DNA of 64,000 nucleotides from Paracoccaceae bacterium (lineage in GTDB: Bacteria; Pseudomonadota; Alphaproteobacteria; Rhodobacterales; Rhodobacteraceae): assembly GCA_023383015.1 (NCBI GenBank), contig JAHDXW010000009.1, positions 1-64,000 on the forward strand, read 5' to 3'. The notes under the pieces were generated by a model. That model had not been told where the DNA came from. It saw only the letters and a list, made by a program, of their open reading frames with translations, and searched no databases. This document shows positions 1 to 8,076 of this stretch, piece by piece (positions within the stretch are counted from its first letter, which is position 1; each line of letters begins with the position of its first letter). The translations under genes were made by a program, and so were the position numbers.

Positions 1-642
1 CGGGCCCCAGCGCAGCGCGCCCGTCCCGGCCAGCGCCTCGGCCGCGGCATTGGCCGCACGAGGGCGGGCGGCGGCATCGCAGACCAGGGCCGCCGCGCCC
101 ACCCGGTCAAGCTGGCGCGCGAAGGCAGTCGCGGCGCCCAGCGTCGCGGCCCTCGCCGCCCCGGCGACCAGCTGCGCGAGCCGTCCCGCCCGCTCCAGCT
201 CGGCGGCGCCGAATCGTTCACGCCCCGCCCGCCGCCCGAAGGTCATCAGCGCCGCCCCGCCGGCGCCGCGGGCCAGCGTCAGCGTCAGCACCGCCTCCAT
301 CCCCTGGGGCCGGATGAACTCGTTGAAGATGACCGAACGGGCATAGGTCTCGCGCGGGGCCACCATCGACTCGGTCAGCGCGGTCCCCGGCGCCGCCCGC
401 GCCGCCGCCGCCCAGATGTAGTTCGCGGTCCGCAGCCCGTCGTGGTAGCGCGCATGCCAGCCGGGATCGGTACGCGGGCAGAGGCAGCCGGTGTCGCTGC
501 CGTCAGTGTGGCGAAGGCCCATGGCGGCGGTGTCGGCCTCGAGCGCCTCGGCCAGCGCCTCCAGTGCCTCGGTCCAGCGCGCGGGGTCGACCGCGGCTGC
601 ATGAGCCGCGGCCACGGCGCGCGCGGCGGCCAGTTCCGACAT
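1..642 (-). CDS. LuxR-type transcriptional regulator, N-terminal part (cut by window edge)
   Basis: The frame is open for 214 codons from an ATG at 642 to the left edge, so the C-terminus is missing. The visible part starts MSELAAARAVAAAH and continues with PARWTEALEALAEALEAD. It later reads YHDGLRTANYIWAAAARAAPG, which resembles the sensor-like N-terminal domain found before a LuxR helix-turn-helix in many Rhodobacterales regulators. The DNA-binding domain itself would lie outside the window, so the family call is inference. A promoter with TTGGCA and TAGGAT boxes lies just upstream, and the DUF4188 gene diverges from it. Confidence 0.6.
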   Translation of the reverse strand, partial: MSELAAARAVAAAHAAAVDPARWTEALEALAEALEADTAAMGLRHTDGSDTGCLCPRTDPGWHARYHDGLRTANYIWAAAARAAPGTALTESMVAPRETYARSVIFNEFIRPQGMEAVLTLTLARGAGGAALMTFGRRAGRERFGAAELERAGRLAQLVAGAARAATLGAATAFARQLDRVGAAALVCDAAARPRAANAAAEALAGTGALRWGP

Positions 643-668
643 CGCCCCCCCTTCCGACCGGCCGCCCC

Positions 669-698
669 ATCCTACGATCCGATGACGGCTCCTGCCAA
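669..698 (-). promoter_or_regulatory. Promoter of the LuxR-type gene
   Basis: On the minus strand a TTGGCA box (698-693) is followed after 18 bases by TAGGAT (674-669). Transcription would begin near 662, about 20 bases before the start codon at 642. On the plus strand a TAGGCT at 708-713 may be the -10 box of the divergent DUF4188 gene, but it lacks a clear -35 box. Confidence 0.45.
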
Positions 699-752
699 CC
701 CGGCGGCTAGGCTTTGCGTCGCCCCAGCCGGCCGGAAACGCAGGAGTGCGCC

Positions 753-1229
753 ATGCCCGCAGTCATCCCCGCCCAGTACACCGCCCGGATCGAGGGCGAC
801 TTCGTCGTCTTCATCATCGGCATGCGGATCAACCGGCCGTGGAAGCCGTGGCAATGGCTGCCGGTCTTCATGGCCATGCCGGCGATGATCCGCGAACTCG
901 AGCGGGCGGGGCCGGACAGCGGCTTTCTCGGCCACAGCGGACTGCGGCCGCGCATCATGGTCCAGTACTGGCGCAGCTTCGACCATCTCGAGGCCTATGC
1001 GCGGGCGAAGGACGCCCGGCACTGGCCGGCCTGGGTCGCCTTCAACCGGCGCATCCGGGGCCGCCGAGGCGATGTCGGGATCTGGCACGAGACCTACCTG
1101 GTGCGGGCCGGTCAGTACGAGGCGATCTACTCGGGCATGCCGCCGTTCGGGCTGGCCGCGGCAGCGGGGCTCGTGCGGCTGGGCGCCGGCGTGCCGGCGG
1201 CGCGCGAGCGCATCGGGCAGGCGGCCTGA
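753..1229 (+). CDS. DUF4188 domain protein (monooxygenase-like alpha/beta barrel)
   Basis: The protein has 158 residues. The start ATG at 753 has AGGAG seven bases upstream; an in-frame start further up would add 13 unlikely residues. Family-typical blocks are visible: [20 protein letters not shown] in the middle, then [20 protein letters not shown], then a [10 protein letters not shown] segment. These match the DUF4188 family, which is thought to adopt a dimeric alpha+beta barrel like small antibiotic-biosynthesis monooxygenases. The substrate is unknown. It is a single gene convergent with lipB, leaving only 8 bases between the two stop codons. Confidence 0.8.
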   Translation: MPAVIPAQYTARIEGDFVVFIIGMRINRPWKPWQWLPVFMAMPAMIRELERAGPDSGFLGHSGLRPRIMVQYWRSFDHLEAYARAKDARHWPAWVAFNRRIRGRRGDVGIWHETYLVRAGQYEAIYSGMPPFGLAAAAGLVRLGAGVPAARERIGQAA

Positions 1230-1237
1230 GGCCGGCC

Positions 1238-1939
1238 TCAGCCGGGAAAGGCCCGCGGGAAGGTCGCCATCAGCGCCGCGTCGAGGTCGGCCAGCGTCAC
1301 CGGCAGGCCGAGGTCGACAAGGCTCGTCACCCCGTGGCCGCCGATCCCGCAGGGCACGATGCCCTCGTAGTGCGCGAGGTCGGGCTCGACGTTCACGGCA
1401 ATGCCGTGGAAGCTGATCCAGCGGCGCAGCTTGACCCCGATGGCGGCGATCTTGTCCTCGCGCGGGGTGCCGTCGGGCAGGGCCGGCAGGTCGGGGCGCG
1501 CGACCCAGACGCCGACGCGGCCCTCGCGCCGTTCTCCCCTGACGCCGAACTCGGCCAGCGCCGCGATCACCCAGCGCTCCAGCGCGCAGACGAAGCGGCG
1601 CACGTCGCGGCCGCGGGCGTTGAGGTCGAGCATGACGTAGGCCACCCGCTGGCCCGGCCCGTGATAGGTGAACTGGCCGCCGCGGCCGGCGCGGACGACG
1701 GGGAAGCGGCCGGGGTCAAGCAGGTCCTCGGACCGGGCCGAGGTGCCGGCGGTGTAGACGGGGGGATGCTCGAGCAGCCAGACCTCCTCGCCCGCCGCCC
1801 CCGCGGCCATCGCCGCGACATGCGCCTCCATCGCCGCGACCGTCGCCGCATAGGGCGACAGGCCCGGCAGGTGGCGCCACGCCGGCGCCGGCCGCGCCGG
1901 CACGACGGCGGTTTCGGGGTTTGCGCTCGGCCGGTTCAT
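1238..1939 (-). CDS. lipB: Octanoyltransferase LipB (lipoate biosynthesis)
   Basis: LipB moves octanoate from acyl carrier protein onto lipoyl domains of 2-oxoacid dehydrogenases and the glycine cleavage system; LipA then inserts the sulfurs. The 233-residue protein shows the family blocks in order: [51 protein letters not shown] with the conserved lysine, and [14 protein letters not shown] with the catalytic cysteine. I chose the ATG at 1939 because the sequence above it is low-complexity and not conserved. No lipA is present in the window, so it stands alone. Confidence 0.93.
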   Translation of the reverse strand: MNRPSANPETAVVPARPAPAWRHLPGLSPYAATVAAMEAHVAAMAAGAAGEEVWLLEHPPVYTAGTSARSEDLLDPGRFPVVRAGRGGQFTYHGPGQRVAYVMLDLNARGRDVRRFVCALERWVIAALAEFGVRGERREGRVGVWVARPDLPALPDGTPREDKIAAIGVKLRRWISFHGIAVNVEPDLAHYEGIVPCGIGGHGVTSLVDLGLPVTLADLDAALMATFPRAFPG

Positions 1940-1998
1940 GCTAGGGTCTTCCGCACTGCCATCGCCGGCCCCGCGCCGCCTGCACCCGGAGACATGCG

Positions 1999-3699
1999 AT
2001 GAACCCAAGGTCACTGGCAATCCCCTGCCTCGCGGTGCTCGTCGCGCTGAACCCCGCCGCGGCGGCGCTGGCCGGGCCGGCCGACGCCATCGTCGGCGGC
2101 ATCATCGGCGGCATCATCGGCGGCGCCATCGCCAACCAGCCGCAGCCGCGCGTCGTTCGCCGCGGCAGCCCGCGGCCGGCGGTGTCCACGGCGGTGCGCG
2201 AGCAGAACCTGGCGGTGCAGACGGCGCTGAACTACTTCGGCTTCCCCGCCGGCACGCCCGACGGCGTCATCGGGCCGCGCAGCCGCACGGCGATCTCCCA
2301 GTTCCAGGGCTTCCTCGGCTACCCCGCCACCGGCACGCTGACCGAGTTCGAGCGCACGATCCTCGTCACCGCCCACCAGTGGGGGCTGTCGGGGTCGCCC
2401 GACGCGCTGCGCCTCGCGGCCGGCGTGCAGGGGACGCGGGCGCTGCTTGTCGCCCAGCGCGACCACATGGCCGGCGGCCGGCCGACGGTGGTGGCGGGCA
2501 TGTTCGGCGGGCTGCCGCCGGAGGTCGCCGAATCGGTGATGGAGATTTCCCGCAACACCAGCGTCGAGCCCGAGCAGCTGATGCAGCGCCACGGCTTCGT
2601 CCAGCTTGCCGACATCAACGGCGACGGCCGGACCGACTACATCCTCGACACCTCGGTGACCGGCTCGGCCTTCTGGTGCAGCGCCCAGGCCTGCACGGTG
2701 CGGGTCTTCGCCTCCACCCCCGACGGGCACCAGCGCAACGACTTCCAGGCCTTCAACGTCACACCGGCGATGTTCGCCTGCCAGCAGGGCCACTGCCTGA
2801 AGGTCGGCACGGCCGGCGGCGACACCACCGTCGCGGTCGCCCCGGCACCGCAGACGCCGCCGGCGCTGCCGCCGGCGGTGGCGGCCGCGGCGGCGCCCGC
2901 CGGTGCCGCGCCGCCGGCGCTGCCGGTACCCTCGGCGGTGCCGGTGGTGCCCAATCCCGCCGCCCCCGCGGCTCCGGCGCTGCCAACCTTCATGGCGCAA
3001 GGGGCGCTCCAGCCCTCGCTCGCCTCGCACTGCAACCGCGTCAGCCTGGTGACGAACACGAACGGCGGCTTCGTCACCCTCGCCGGCCTGACCGACCCGC
3101 GCTTCGCGCTGTCCGAGCAGTTCTGCCTCGCCCGCACCTATGCCATGGCGCAGGCCGAGGAGATCATGGCCAGGCTCACCGGCATCACGCCGCGCGAGAT
3201 CACCGAGCAGTGCCGGACCCTCGGCCCGGCGCTTCGCGAGCCCGTCGCGGCGCTGTCGCTGGCCGACCGCGACACGGTGCTGCGCGAGGTCTCGACCTTC
3301 GTGCTGGCCACCGGCATGGCGCCGGCGCAGTTGGCCGGAACCGCCCGCGTCTGCCTCGGCGTTGGCTACACCACCGACGACATGGAGGTGGCGATCGGTT
3401 CGGCGCTGCTGCTGACGGTGCTCGGCGAAGGCGGCTACGGCGAGCTTCTCGGTCACCATCTGGTCGCGGGCTTCGGTGCCACCGAGCGGCCGGAAATGGC
3501 CCTGCCGTGGTTCGAGGCCAGCCTCGAGGCCGCCGGCGCGGGCGGCGCCATGGTCTTTGCCCCCGGCATGCCCGACCGCGCGGAACTGCTGCGCGTCGCC
3601 GCCCTGCGCGTTGCCGGCCGCGAGGCGGCTACGGCCCGGCCGGCCGCCGCCCCGGCCTTCGCGGTGCCCCGCATCCCCGGCATCACAGCCGGGAACTGA
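1999..3699 (+). CDS. Exported peptidoglycan-binding domain protein
   Basis: The 566-residue protein begins with a signal peptide ending near ALAGPADA, followed by a glycine-rich stretch ([15 protein letters not shown], about residues 30-45). A PG_binding_1-type domain follows at about 70-115, with the pattern [20 protein letters not shown]. Residues of about 275-335 are a proline/alanine linker, and the C-terminal 230 residues are a helical domain with several cysteines. It probably acts in the periplasm, bound to the wall; no catalytic motif was recognised. A TAGGGT at 1943-1948 is a possible -10 box. A hairpin with a short T run follows the gene. Confidence 0.75.
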   Translation: MNPRSLAIPCLAVLVALNPAAAALAGPADAIVGGIIGGIIGGAIANQPQPRVVRRGSPRPAVSTAVREQNLAVQTALNYFGFPAGTPDGVIGPRSRTAISQFQGFLGYPATGTLTEFERTILVTAHQWGLSGSPDALRLAAGVQGTRALLVAQRDHMAGGRPTVVAGMFGGLPPEVAESVMEISRNTSVEPEQLMQRHGFVQLADINGDGRTDYILDTSVTGSAFWCSAQACTVRVFASTPDGHQRNDFQAFNVTPAMFACQQGHCLKVGTAGGDTTVAVAPAPQTPPALPPAVAAAAAPAGAAPPALPVPSAVPVVPNPAAPAAPALPTFMAQGALQPSLASHCNRVSLVTNTNGGFVTLAGLTDPRFALSEQFCLARTYAMAQAEEIMARLTGITPREITEQCRTLGPALREPVAALSLADRDTVLREVSTFVLATGMAPAQLAGTARVCLGVGYTTDDMEVAIGSALLLTVLGEGGYGELLGHHLVAGFGATERPEMALPWFEASLEAAGAGGAMVFAPGMPDRAELLRVAALRVAGREAATARPAAAPAFAVPRIPGITAGN

Positions 3700-3714
3700 C
3701 CCCCCCGGGGGTGT

Positions 3715-3765
3715 CGGGCCCGCGGCGGTCGGGCGGGCCCGGGCGGGGCCGCGATTGCCCCTTTT
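3715..3765 (+). terminator. Tandem hairpins with T run after the peptidoglycan-binding gene
   Basis: The first hairpin has 9-base arms (3715-3723 and 3733-3741, CGGGCCCGC). A second, shorter hairpin (GGGGC at 3745-3749 with GCCCC at 3757-3761) is followed directly by TTTT at 3762-3765. This looks like an intrinsic terminator separating the upstream gene from the tRNA-Leu gene. Confidence 0.5.
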
Positions 3766-3812
3766 CAAGCCCGGGGAGTCCCGGTAAGACGCGCCTCAGC
3801 CGGAACGGCAGT

Positions 3813-3899
3813 GCGGTCGTGGCGGAATTGGTAGACGCGCAGCGTTGAGGTCGCTGTGGGCTAACCCCCGTGGAAGTTCGAGTCTTCTCGACCGCACCA
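3813..3899 (+). tRNA. tRNA-Leu (anticodon GAG)
   Basis: The acceptor arms GCGGTCG (3813-3819) and CGACCGC (3889-3895) pair fully, and CCA is encoded at 3897-3899. The anticodon stem CAGCG/CGCTG encloses the loop TTGAGGT with anticodon GAG at 3847-3849. The long variable arm expected of a class II leucine tRNA is present, and the T-loop reads TTCGAGT. The gene reads CTC/CTT leucine codons. Confidence 0.97.
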
Positions 3900-3965
3900 T
3901 CTTCCCCTCTCCTTCCCCTCCCACGTTCCCGCCGCGCCGGGTGCGCCTCGGCCGGTCGCGTCCGC

Positions 3966-4772
3966 TCAGGGCGTGCGGAACGCGGCGCAGGGGTCGGGGC
4001 GCGGATGGGGCGCGGTGACGATCCACAGGTCGAAGCGCGGTTCCGGCGGCGCCGGCTGCTCGAGCTGGCCCACCGAGAGCACCGAAAGCCCCGGCGCGGC
4101 ACGCCCGATCAGGGCCGGCACGCCGCGGTCGGTGCGGGCATGGCCGCTGCCGGCGATGACCACCACCGGCCCGCCGCCGGCCGCGTGCGCGCCCACCGCG
4201 GCCCGGGCGATGGCCGCATCGCGCAGCCGCTGGGCGGCGACGAAGCCCGCAAGCCGCTCCTCGGGCAACGCCCCGCAATGGGCGGCCTGCTGCTCGGCCT
4301 CGGCCTCGGCCTGCTCCGCCTCGGGCAGCGGCCGGTCGATGCCATAGAGGGCCGCCTCGGGGAACAGCGCGGGAAGCGGCTCACCGAAGGCGCGGCGCAC
4401 CGTCGCGCGCGGCAGCGCCCCGCCGTGAATCCGCGCCGCCGGCGCGGCCGCGAAGATCGGCGCGTAAAGGGCGAAGTCGGGCCAGCCCGAGACCTCCCAC
4501 TCCAGCACCCGACCGAGCGCGGCCGGGTCGGCCACCAGCGCCGGCGTCACGCGAAGCGCCTGCTCGGGCGTCAGCATCTCGAACACCAGTGCCGCCGGGG
4601 CGATCGCGGCCACCGCGGCGGCCTGGTGGGCGTGGTGCAGCGGGTTGTCGTGGACCTCGCCCAGGATCACCACATCGGCCGCGGGCAGCCGCGCCAGCGC
4701 CGCGGCGTCGATCTCGGACGCCGCGGCGGGTTGCCCGGAGGCCAGCGCCAGGACGACCGCCGCGGCCCTCAT
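3966..4772 (-). CDS. ChaN-like heme-binding family protein (DUF399), exported
   Basis: The 268-residue protein begins with a short signal-like segment (MRAAAVVLALASGQPAAAS) and then has the family signature LGEVHDNPLHHAHQ and LVFEML near residues 35-70. A second conserved block near the end reads VVVIAGSGHARTDRGVP. ChaN relatives bind heme at the outer membrane. This one has no lipobox cysteine, so it may be periplasmic rather than a lipoprotein. Its ATG overlaps the rpoHII stop codon by four bases (ATGA), so the two are probably translationally coupled and co-transcribed in the sigma-factor operon. Confidence 0.78.
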   Translation of the reverse strand: MRAAAVVLALASGQPAAASEIDAAALARLPAADVVILGEVHDNPLHHAHQAAAVAAIAPAALVFEMLTPEQALRVTPALVADPAALGRVLEWEVSGWPDFALYAPIFAAAPAARIHGGALPRATVRRAFGEPLPALFPEAALYGIDRPLPEAEQAEAEAEQQAAHCGALPEERLAGFVAAQRLRDAAIARAAVGAHAAGGGPVVVIAGSGHARTDRGVPALIGRAAPGLSVLSVGQLEQPAPPEPRFDLWIVTAPHPRPDPCAAFRTP

Positions 4773-5647
4773 GCCAGGAAGTGCCGGACTTCGCGCGACT
4801 GCGCCTCGAGGCTGCGGCGCATCTTGGCGAAGGCCGCGGCCTCGAGCTGGCGAACACGCTCCTTGGACAGCCCGAGTTCGGCACCGAGGCTCTCCAGCGT
4901 CCGCGGCTCCTCCCGCAGCTTGCGCTCCTGCACGATGAAGCGCTCGCGCGCGTTCAGCCCCTGCAGCGCCGCCACCAGCCAGCCGCGCAGCTTCTCGGTG
5001 TCGTGCCGGGCCTCGACGCGCTCGGCGGCCTGGGCGCTGTCGTCCTCGAGCATGTCGATCCACTCGCGGCCGTCCTCGGCGGCCGCCTGGGTGGCATTCA
5101 GCGAATAGTCCGAACCGGCCAGCCGGCCCTCCATCATCTCGACGTCGTGCAGCGGCACGCCGACCTCGATGGCCACCATTTCGCGCAGCTGGTGCGCGTC
5201 GAGTCGCGCACCGCGTGCCAGCGCCTCGCGCTCGAGCCGGGCCTGAACCCGGCGCATGTTGAAGAACAGCGACTTCTGCGACGAGGTCGAGCCGGTGCGG
5301 ACCATCGACCAGTTGCGCATCACGTAGTCCTGGATCGACGCCTTGATCCACCACACCGCATAGGTGGAGAAGCGCACCCCGCGGTCGGGGTCGAACTTGT
5401 CGGCCGCCTTCATCAGGCCGAGCCCCGCCTCCTGGATGAGGTCGTTCATCGGCGCGCCGTAGCGGCGGAACTTCGCCGCCATCGCGATTGCAAGCCGCAT
5501 GTAGGCATGGATCAGCCGGTGCAGCGCCTGCTCGTCGCGCCGGTCGCGCCAGGCGTAGGCGAGTTCGAGCTCGGTCTCGGCGTCAAGCAGTTCGGCCTTC
5601 ATCGCGCGACGCGAGAGCGCGCGGTCGGACTGTGCATCGAGCGCCAT
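4769..5647 (-). CDS. rpoH2: RNA polymerase sigma-32 family factor, RpoHII type
   Basis: The 292-residue sigma factor shows region 2.2 (DLIQEAGLGLMKAADKFDP, about 69-87), region 2.4 (RFSTYAVWWIKASIQDYVM, about 92-110) and the RpoH box QKSLFFNMR (124-132). A C-terminal sigma-4 helix reads LGLSKERVRQLE. It differs markedly from the second RpoH at 37505-38407. In Rhodobacter the RpoHII form serves singlet-oxygen and oxidative stress and is under RpoE control. Here a TGATCC-N18-TAGGA promoter upstream fits that. The start at 5647 is preceded by a GGGGGGA ribosome-binding run. It is coupled to the chaN-like gene. Confidence 0.9.
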   Translation of the reverse strand: MALDAQSDRALSRRAMKAELLDAETELELAYAWRDRRDEQALHRLIHAYMRLAIAMAAKFRRYGAPMNDLIQEAGLGLMKAADKFDPDRGVRFSTYAVWWIKASIQDYVMRNWSMVRTGSTSSQKSLFFNMRRVQARLEREALARGARLDAHQLREMVAIEVGVPLHDVEMMEGRLAGSDYSLNATQAAAEDGREWIDMLEDDSAQAAERVEARHDTEKLRGWLVAALQGLNARERFIVQERKLREEPRTLESLGAELGLSKERVRQLEAAAFAKMRRSLEAQSREVRHFLA

Positions 5648-5701
5648 CGGTTCCCCCCGGTCCTGGCCTTGCGGACGAACGTCACTGGGTGCAGACGTCC
5701 T

Positions 5702-5730
5702 TCCTACGCAGCACGGAGCCGGGCGGATCA
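5702..5730 (-). promoter_or_regulatory. Sigma-E (RpoE)-like promoter of rpoHII
   Basis: On the minus strand TGATCC (5730-5725) is followed after exactly 18 bases by TAGGA (5706-5702). This resembles the Rhodobacter RpoE promoter pattern TGATC-N18/19-TAAGA as I recall it. Transcription would start near 5695 and give a leader of about 48 bases before the rpoHII start codon. Confidence 0.55.
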
Positions 5731-5758
5731 CCGGCCGGCGCACGCGATCGCACACCGG

Positions 5759-5788
5759 GGGCGCGGGCCGCGGCGGCGGCCCGCGCCC
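5759..5788 (-). terminator. Strong GC hairpin after the first YbjN-like gene
   Basis: Perfect 13-base arms (5759-5771 and 5776-5788) enclose a GGCG loop, 10 bases beyond the stop codon of the leftward gene ending at 5798. There is no T run. It lies just upstream of the rpoHII promoter, so it could insulate that promoter from read-through. Confidence 0.45.
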
Positions 5789-5797
5789 GGCCCACGG

Positions 5798-6352
5798 TCA
5801 GCGGAAGCCGATGTGGTCCATGAAGTCGCGAAGCGCGATCCGCCACTGCTCGAACAGGAAGCCGAAGTTCGTCTCGCTCACCCCGTGCTGCATCGCCACA
5901 TAGTAGGCGATGCGGATCGCACCGCTGTCGGCGATGTAGGCCTGCCCGACGATTCTGCGCTTGTTCCAGTTGTTGGCCACCTCGAGCGTCGGCGGGGTGT
6001 TCAGCGTGAAGCCGGCGACGAACTGGATCGCCCGGCAGTTGGTGCCGTTGGTGCAGCCGTAGAACTGGATGCCGTAGTTGGCGCCCTCGGCACTGCCGCG
6101 GATGAACGGGCTGCTCGGCTCGGAGCCGTCGAACTCGGCGGCAAAGCCCAGGGTGCGGATCATCTCGGCGATGCGCGGCGGATCGGCCGCATCGACGAGC
6201 AGGCCCAGACGCGCCGACTGCTGGCCGGCCTCGGGCGCGGCGGCAAGCGGCGGGGGCGTCTGCGCGCTGGCGGCCCCGCCGGCGGCGAGGGCAAGCGCAA
6301 GGCCCCCGGCCAGGGCGAGTGGCGACCGGAAGGCAAGGTTGGTGGGGGTCAT
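5798..6352 (-). CDS. Exported YbjN-domain protein, copy 1
   Basis: The 184-residue protein has a signal peptide (cleavage probably after GGAASAQ) and a single YbjN-like domain. Conserved blocks are QFYGCTNGTNCRAIQFVAGF, LNTPPTLEVANNWNKRRIVG and, at the C-terminus, WRIALRDFMDHIGFR. The two cysteines in FYGCT-x4-C may form a disulfide in the periplasm. The paralogue at 7416-7970 has the same length and the same blocks in opposite orientation, on the other side of the glutathione transferase. Function is unknown; YbjN relatives have been linked to stress and motility in enterobacteria. Confidence 0.75.
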   Translation of the reverse strand: MTPTNLAFRSPLALAGGLALALAAGGAASAQTPPPLAAAPEAGQQSARLGLLVDAADPPRIAEMIRTLGFAAEFDGSEPSSPFIRGSAEGANYGIQFYGCTNGTNCRAIQFVAGFTLNTPPTLEVANNWNKRRIVGQAYIADSGAIRIAYYVAMQHGVSETNFGFLFEQWRIALRDFMDHIGFR

Positions 6353-6504
6353 GGTCGGGCTCCCTTGGTACCCTGTGCTGCGACTGGTGCGGCGCAGGCT
6401 ACACGACCCGGGCGGTCGGGAAAACCTTCGCTGCATGCGGGCTTGCGACCGGGGCGCGGCGATGCCACGCTGCCCGTGTCTGTTTCCCACGCGGGCCGCC
6501 CGGC

Positions 6505-7419
6505 ATGACCGACACGCTGCTGATCGCCGACCGCGCCTATTCCAGCTGGTCGCTGCGCGGCTGGCTGCTGTACGAGGCCTTCGGCCTGCCCGTGCAGGTG
6601 CGGACAACGGGCCTCTACGCCCCGGGATTCGCCGCCGACCTCGCCCGCTTTGCGCCCGCCCGCAGCGTGCCTGCCGTCCGCACCGCGGCGGGGCATGTCC
6701 TGTGGGACAGCCTCGCCATCGCCGAGACGCTGGCCGAGACCCGTCCCGGAGCGGGACACTGGCCGGCCGATCCGGGGCTGCGCGCGCTGGCCCGCAGCAT
6801 GGCCGCCGAGATGCACAGCAGCTTCCGCGCCCTGCGCCAGGCCTGCCCGATGAACCTGCGCGCGGCCTATGCCGCGGTGCCGCAGCCCGACGGGGTCGCG
6901 GCCGACCTGACGCGGATCGAGGAACTCTGGGACCACGCGCTCGGCCGCTCGGGCGGGCCCTGGCTGTGCGGGGCATATTCGGCGGCCGACGCCTTCTTCG
7001 CCCCCGTGGCCGCCCGCATCGCCGGCCACTGCCTGCCGGTCGGCCCCGCCGCGGCGGGGCTGGTGGCGGCGCATCTTGCCCATCCCGCCTTCCGCCGCTG
7101 GCGGGCGATGGCGCAGGTCGACGGGCCCGACCAGACGGTCTACGACCGGCCACGCGCACGGCGCGCCTGGCCGGGGCCGGCGCCCCTGCCCGCCCATGCC
7201 GTCGGTGCCGGGCCCGCCCTCAACGCCGCCTGCCCCTGCTGCGGCGACCCGCCGGCCCATTTCCTCGCCTTCGCCGGGCAGACGTGGGGGCTCTGCACCC
7301 CGTTCTGCCGCGACATGACCGCCGCCGACCCCGAGGCCTGGCCCGCCTTCATGGCACTGGCCGGCAGCGCCGGGTACGGCCGACCAGGGCACCCTCACGG
7401 CCAGGGAGGACAGGGATGA
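6505..7419 (+). CDS. Glutathione S-transferase with C-terminal Cys-rich extension
   Basis: The 304-residue protein opens with a thioredoxin-fold GST domain (MTDTLLIADRAYSSWSLRGW; substrate-binding motif ARSVPAVRT near residue 52) and an all-helical GST domain to about residue 215. The serine in YSSWS is the likely catalytic residue. The last 70 residues carry CPCCGDPPAHFLAF and WGLCTPFCRDM, resembling a small metal-binding module. Start ATG is at 6505. The stop overlaps the next gene start (ATGA), so the GST and second YbjN-like protein are coupled. Substrate is not evident. Confidence 0.82.
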   Translation: MTDTLLIADRAYSSWSLRGWLLYEAFGLPVQVRTTGLYAPGFAADLARFAPARSVPAVRTAAGHVLWDSLAIAETLAETRPGAGHWPADPGLRALARSMAAEMHSSFRALRQACPMNLRAAYAAVPQPDGVAADLTRIEELWDHALGRSGGPWLCGAYSAADAFFAPVAARIAGHCLPVGPAAAGLVAAHLAHPAFRRWRAMAQVDGPDQTVYDRPRARRAWPGPAPLPAHAVGAGPALNAACPCCGDPPAHFLAFAGQTWGLCTPFCRDMTAADPEAWPAFMALAGSAGYGRPGHPHGQGGQG

Positions 7420-7970
7420 GGACACCGGCAGGCAGTCGGCCGCGGATCGCGGCCCGTGGAAGGGCGGCCGCGGCCGGGCTGGCCGTGCTCGCTGCGCTCG
7501 CGGCGGTCGCGGCAGGGCCGGCGGCGGCGCAGACGATCCGCATTCCCGGCCTCGTCGCCGGCCCCCCGCTGGTCGATGCGACCGACCCCTGGGCGCTGGC
7601 CGACCGCATGATCGCGGCCGGCCTGCCCGCCGAGGTCGAGATCAACGCCGACCGGGAGCCGCGGATCCGCTCGCAGCTCGACGGCATCACCTTCTTCCTG
7701 CTGTTCTACGGCTGCACCACGGAGGTCGACTGCCGGTCGGTCCAGTTCATCGCCGGCTTCACCATGAACACGCCGCCGCAGCTTGCGGTCGTCAATGACT
7801 GGAATGCCGCCCGCATCATCGGCAAGGCGCATCTCGACGAGGAGGGGATGCCCTGGATCAACCATCTCGTGACCCTCGAGCATGGCGTCACCCAGGACAA
7901 CTTCGCCGCCGCGATCGAGTCCTGGCGCATCGCGCTGCGCGATTTCATCGCCCACATCGGTTTCCGCTGA
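7416..7970 (+). CDS. Exported YbjN-domain protein, copy 2
   Basis: This 184-residue protein has an N-terminal twin-arginine-like basic stretch, a hydrophobic segment and a cleavage site after GPAAAQ. The domain shows LLFYGCTTEVDCRSVQFIAG, then MNTPPQLAVVNDWNAARIIG and WRIALRDFIAHIGFR, matching copy 1 (5798-6352) block by block. It overlaps the GST stop codon by four bases and is probably translated by coupling; a GGAGGA ribosome-binding site also lies 8 bases upstream. Function is unknown; a periplasmic location is inferred from the signal peptide. Confidence 0.75.
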   Translation: MRTPAGSRPRIAARGRAAAAGLAVLAALAAVAAGPAAAQTIRIPGLVAGPPLVDATDPWALADRMIAAGLPAEVEINADREPRIRSQLDGITFFLLFYGCTTEVDCRSVQFIAGFTMNTPPQLAVVNDWNAARIIGKAHLDEEGMPWINHLVTLEHGVTQDNFAAAIESWRIALRDFIAHIGFR

Positions 7971-8022
7971 GCCGCCCGCCGGACCGGACCGTCGCGTCAC
8001 GCACCGGGCGCATCGCCGGCGG

Positions 8023-8062
8023 TTAACCATTCCTCAACGCCTCCGGCCTAGCCGTTAACCAT
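8023..8062 (+). promoter_or_regulatory. Two CtrA-type half-sites (TTAACCAT) before comM
   Basis: The 8-mer TTAACCAT occurs at 8023-8030 and again at 8055-8062, 32 bases apart and both in the short gap before the ATG at 8077. TTAACCAT is the half-site form of the alphaproteobacterial CtrA box. In Rhodobacter capsulatus the competence-like gene comM is reported to be CtrA-dependent, which fits. No full TTAA-N7-TTAA site was seen. Confidence 0.5.
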
Positions 8063-8076
8063 CGCGGGGGCTTGGC

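Noticed and set aside
1238-2020. Longer lipB starting at 2020
   Set aside because: The extra 27 residues are Arg/Gly-rich, not conserved in LipB, and would overlap the start of the divergent exported protein at 1999.
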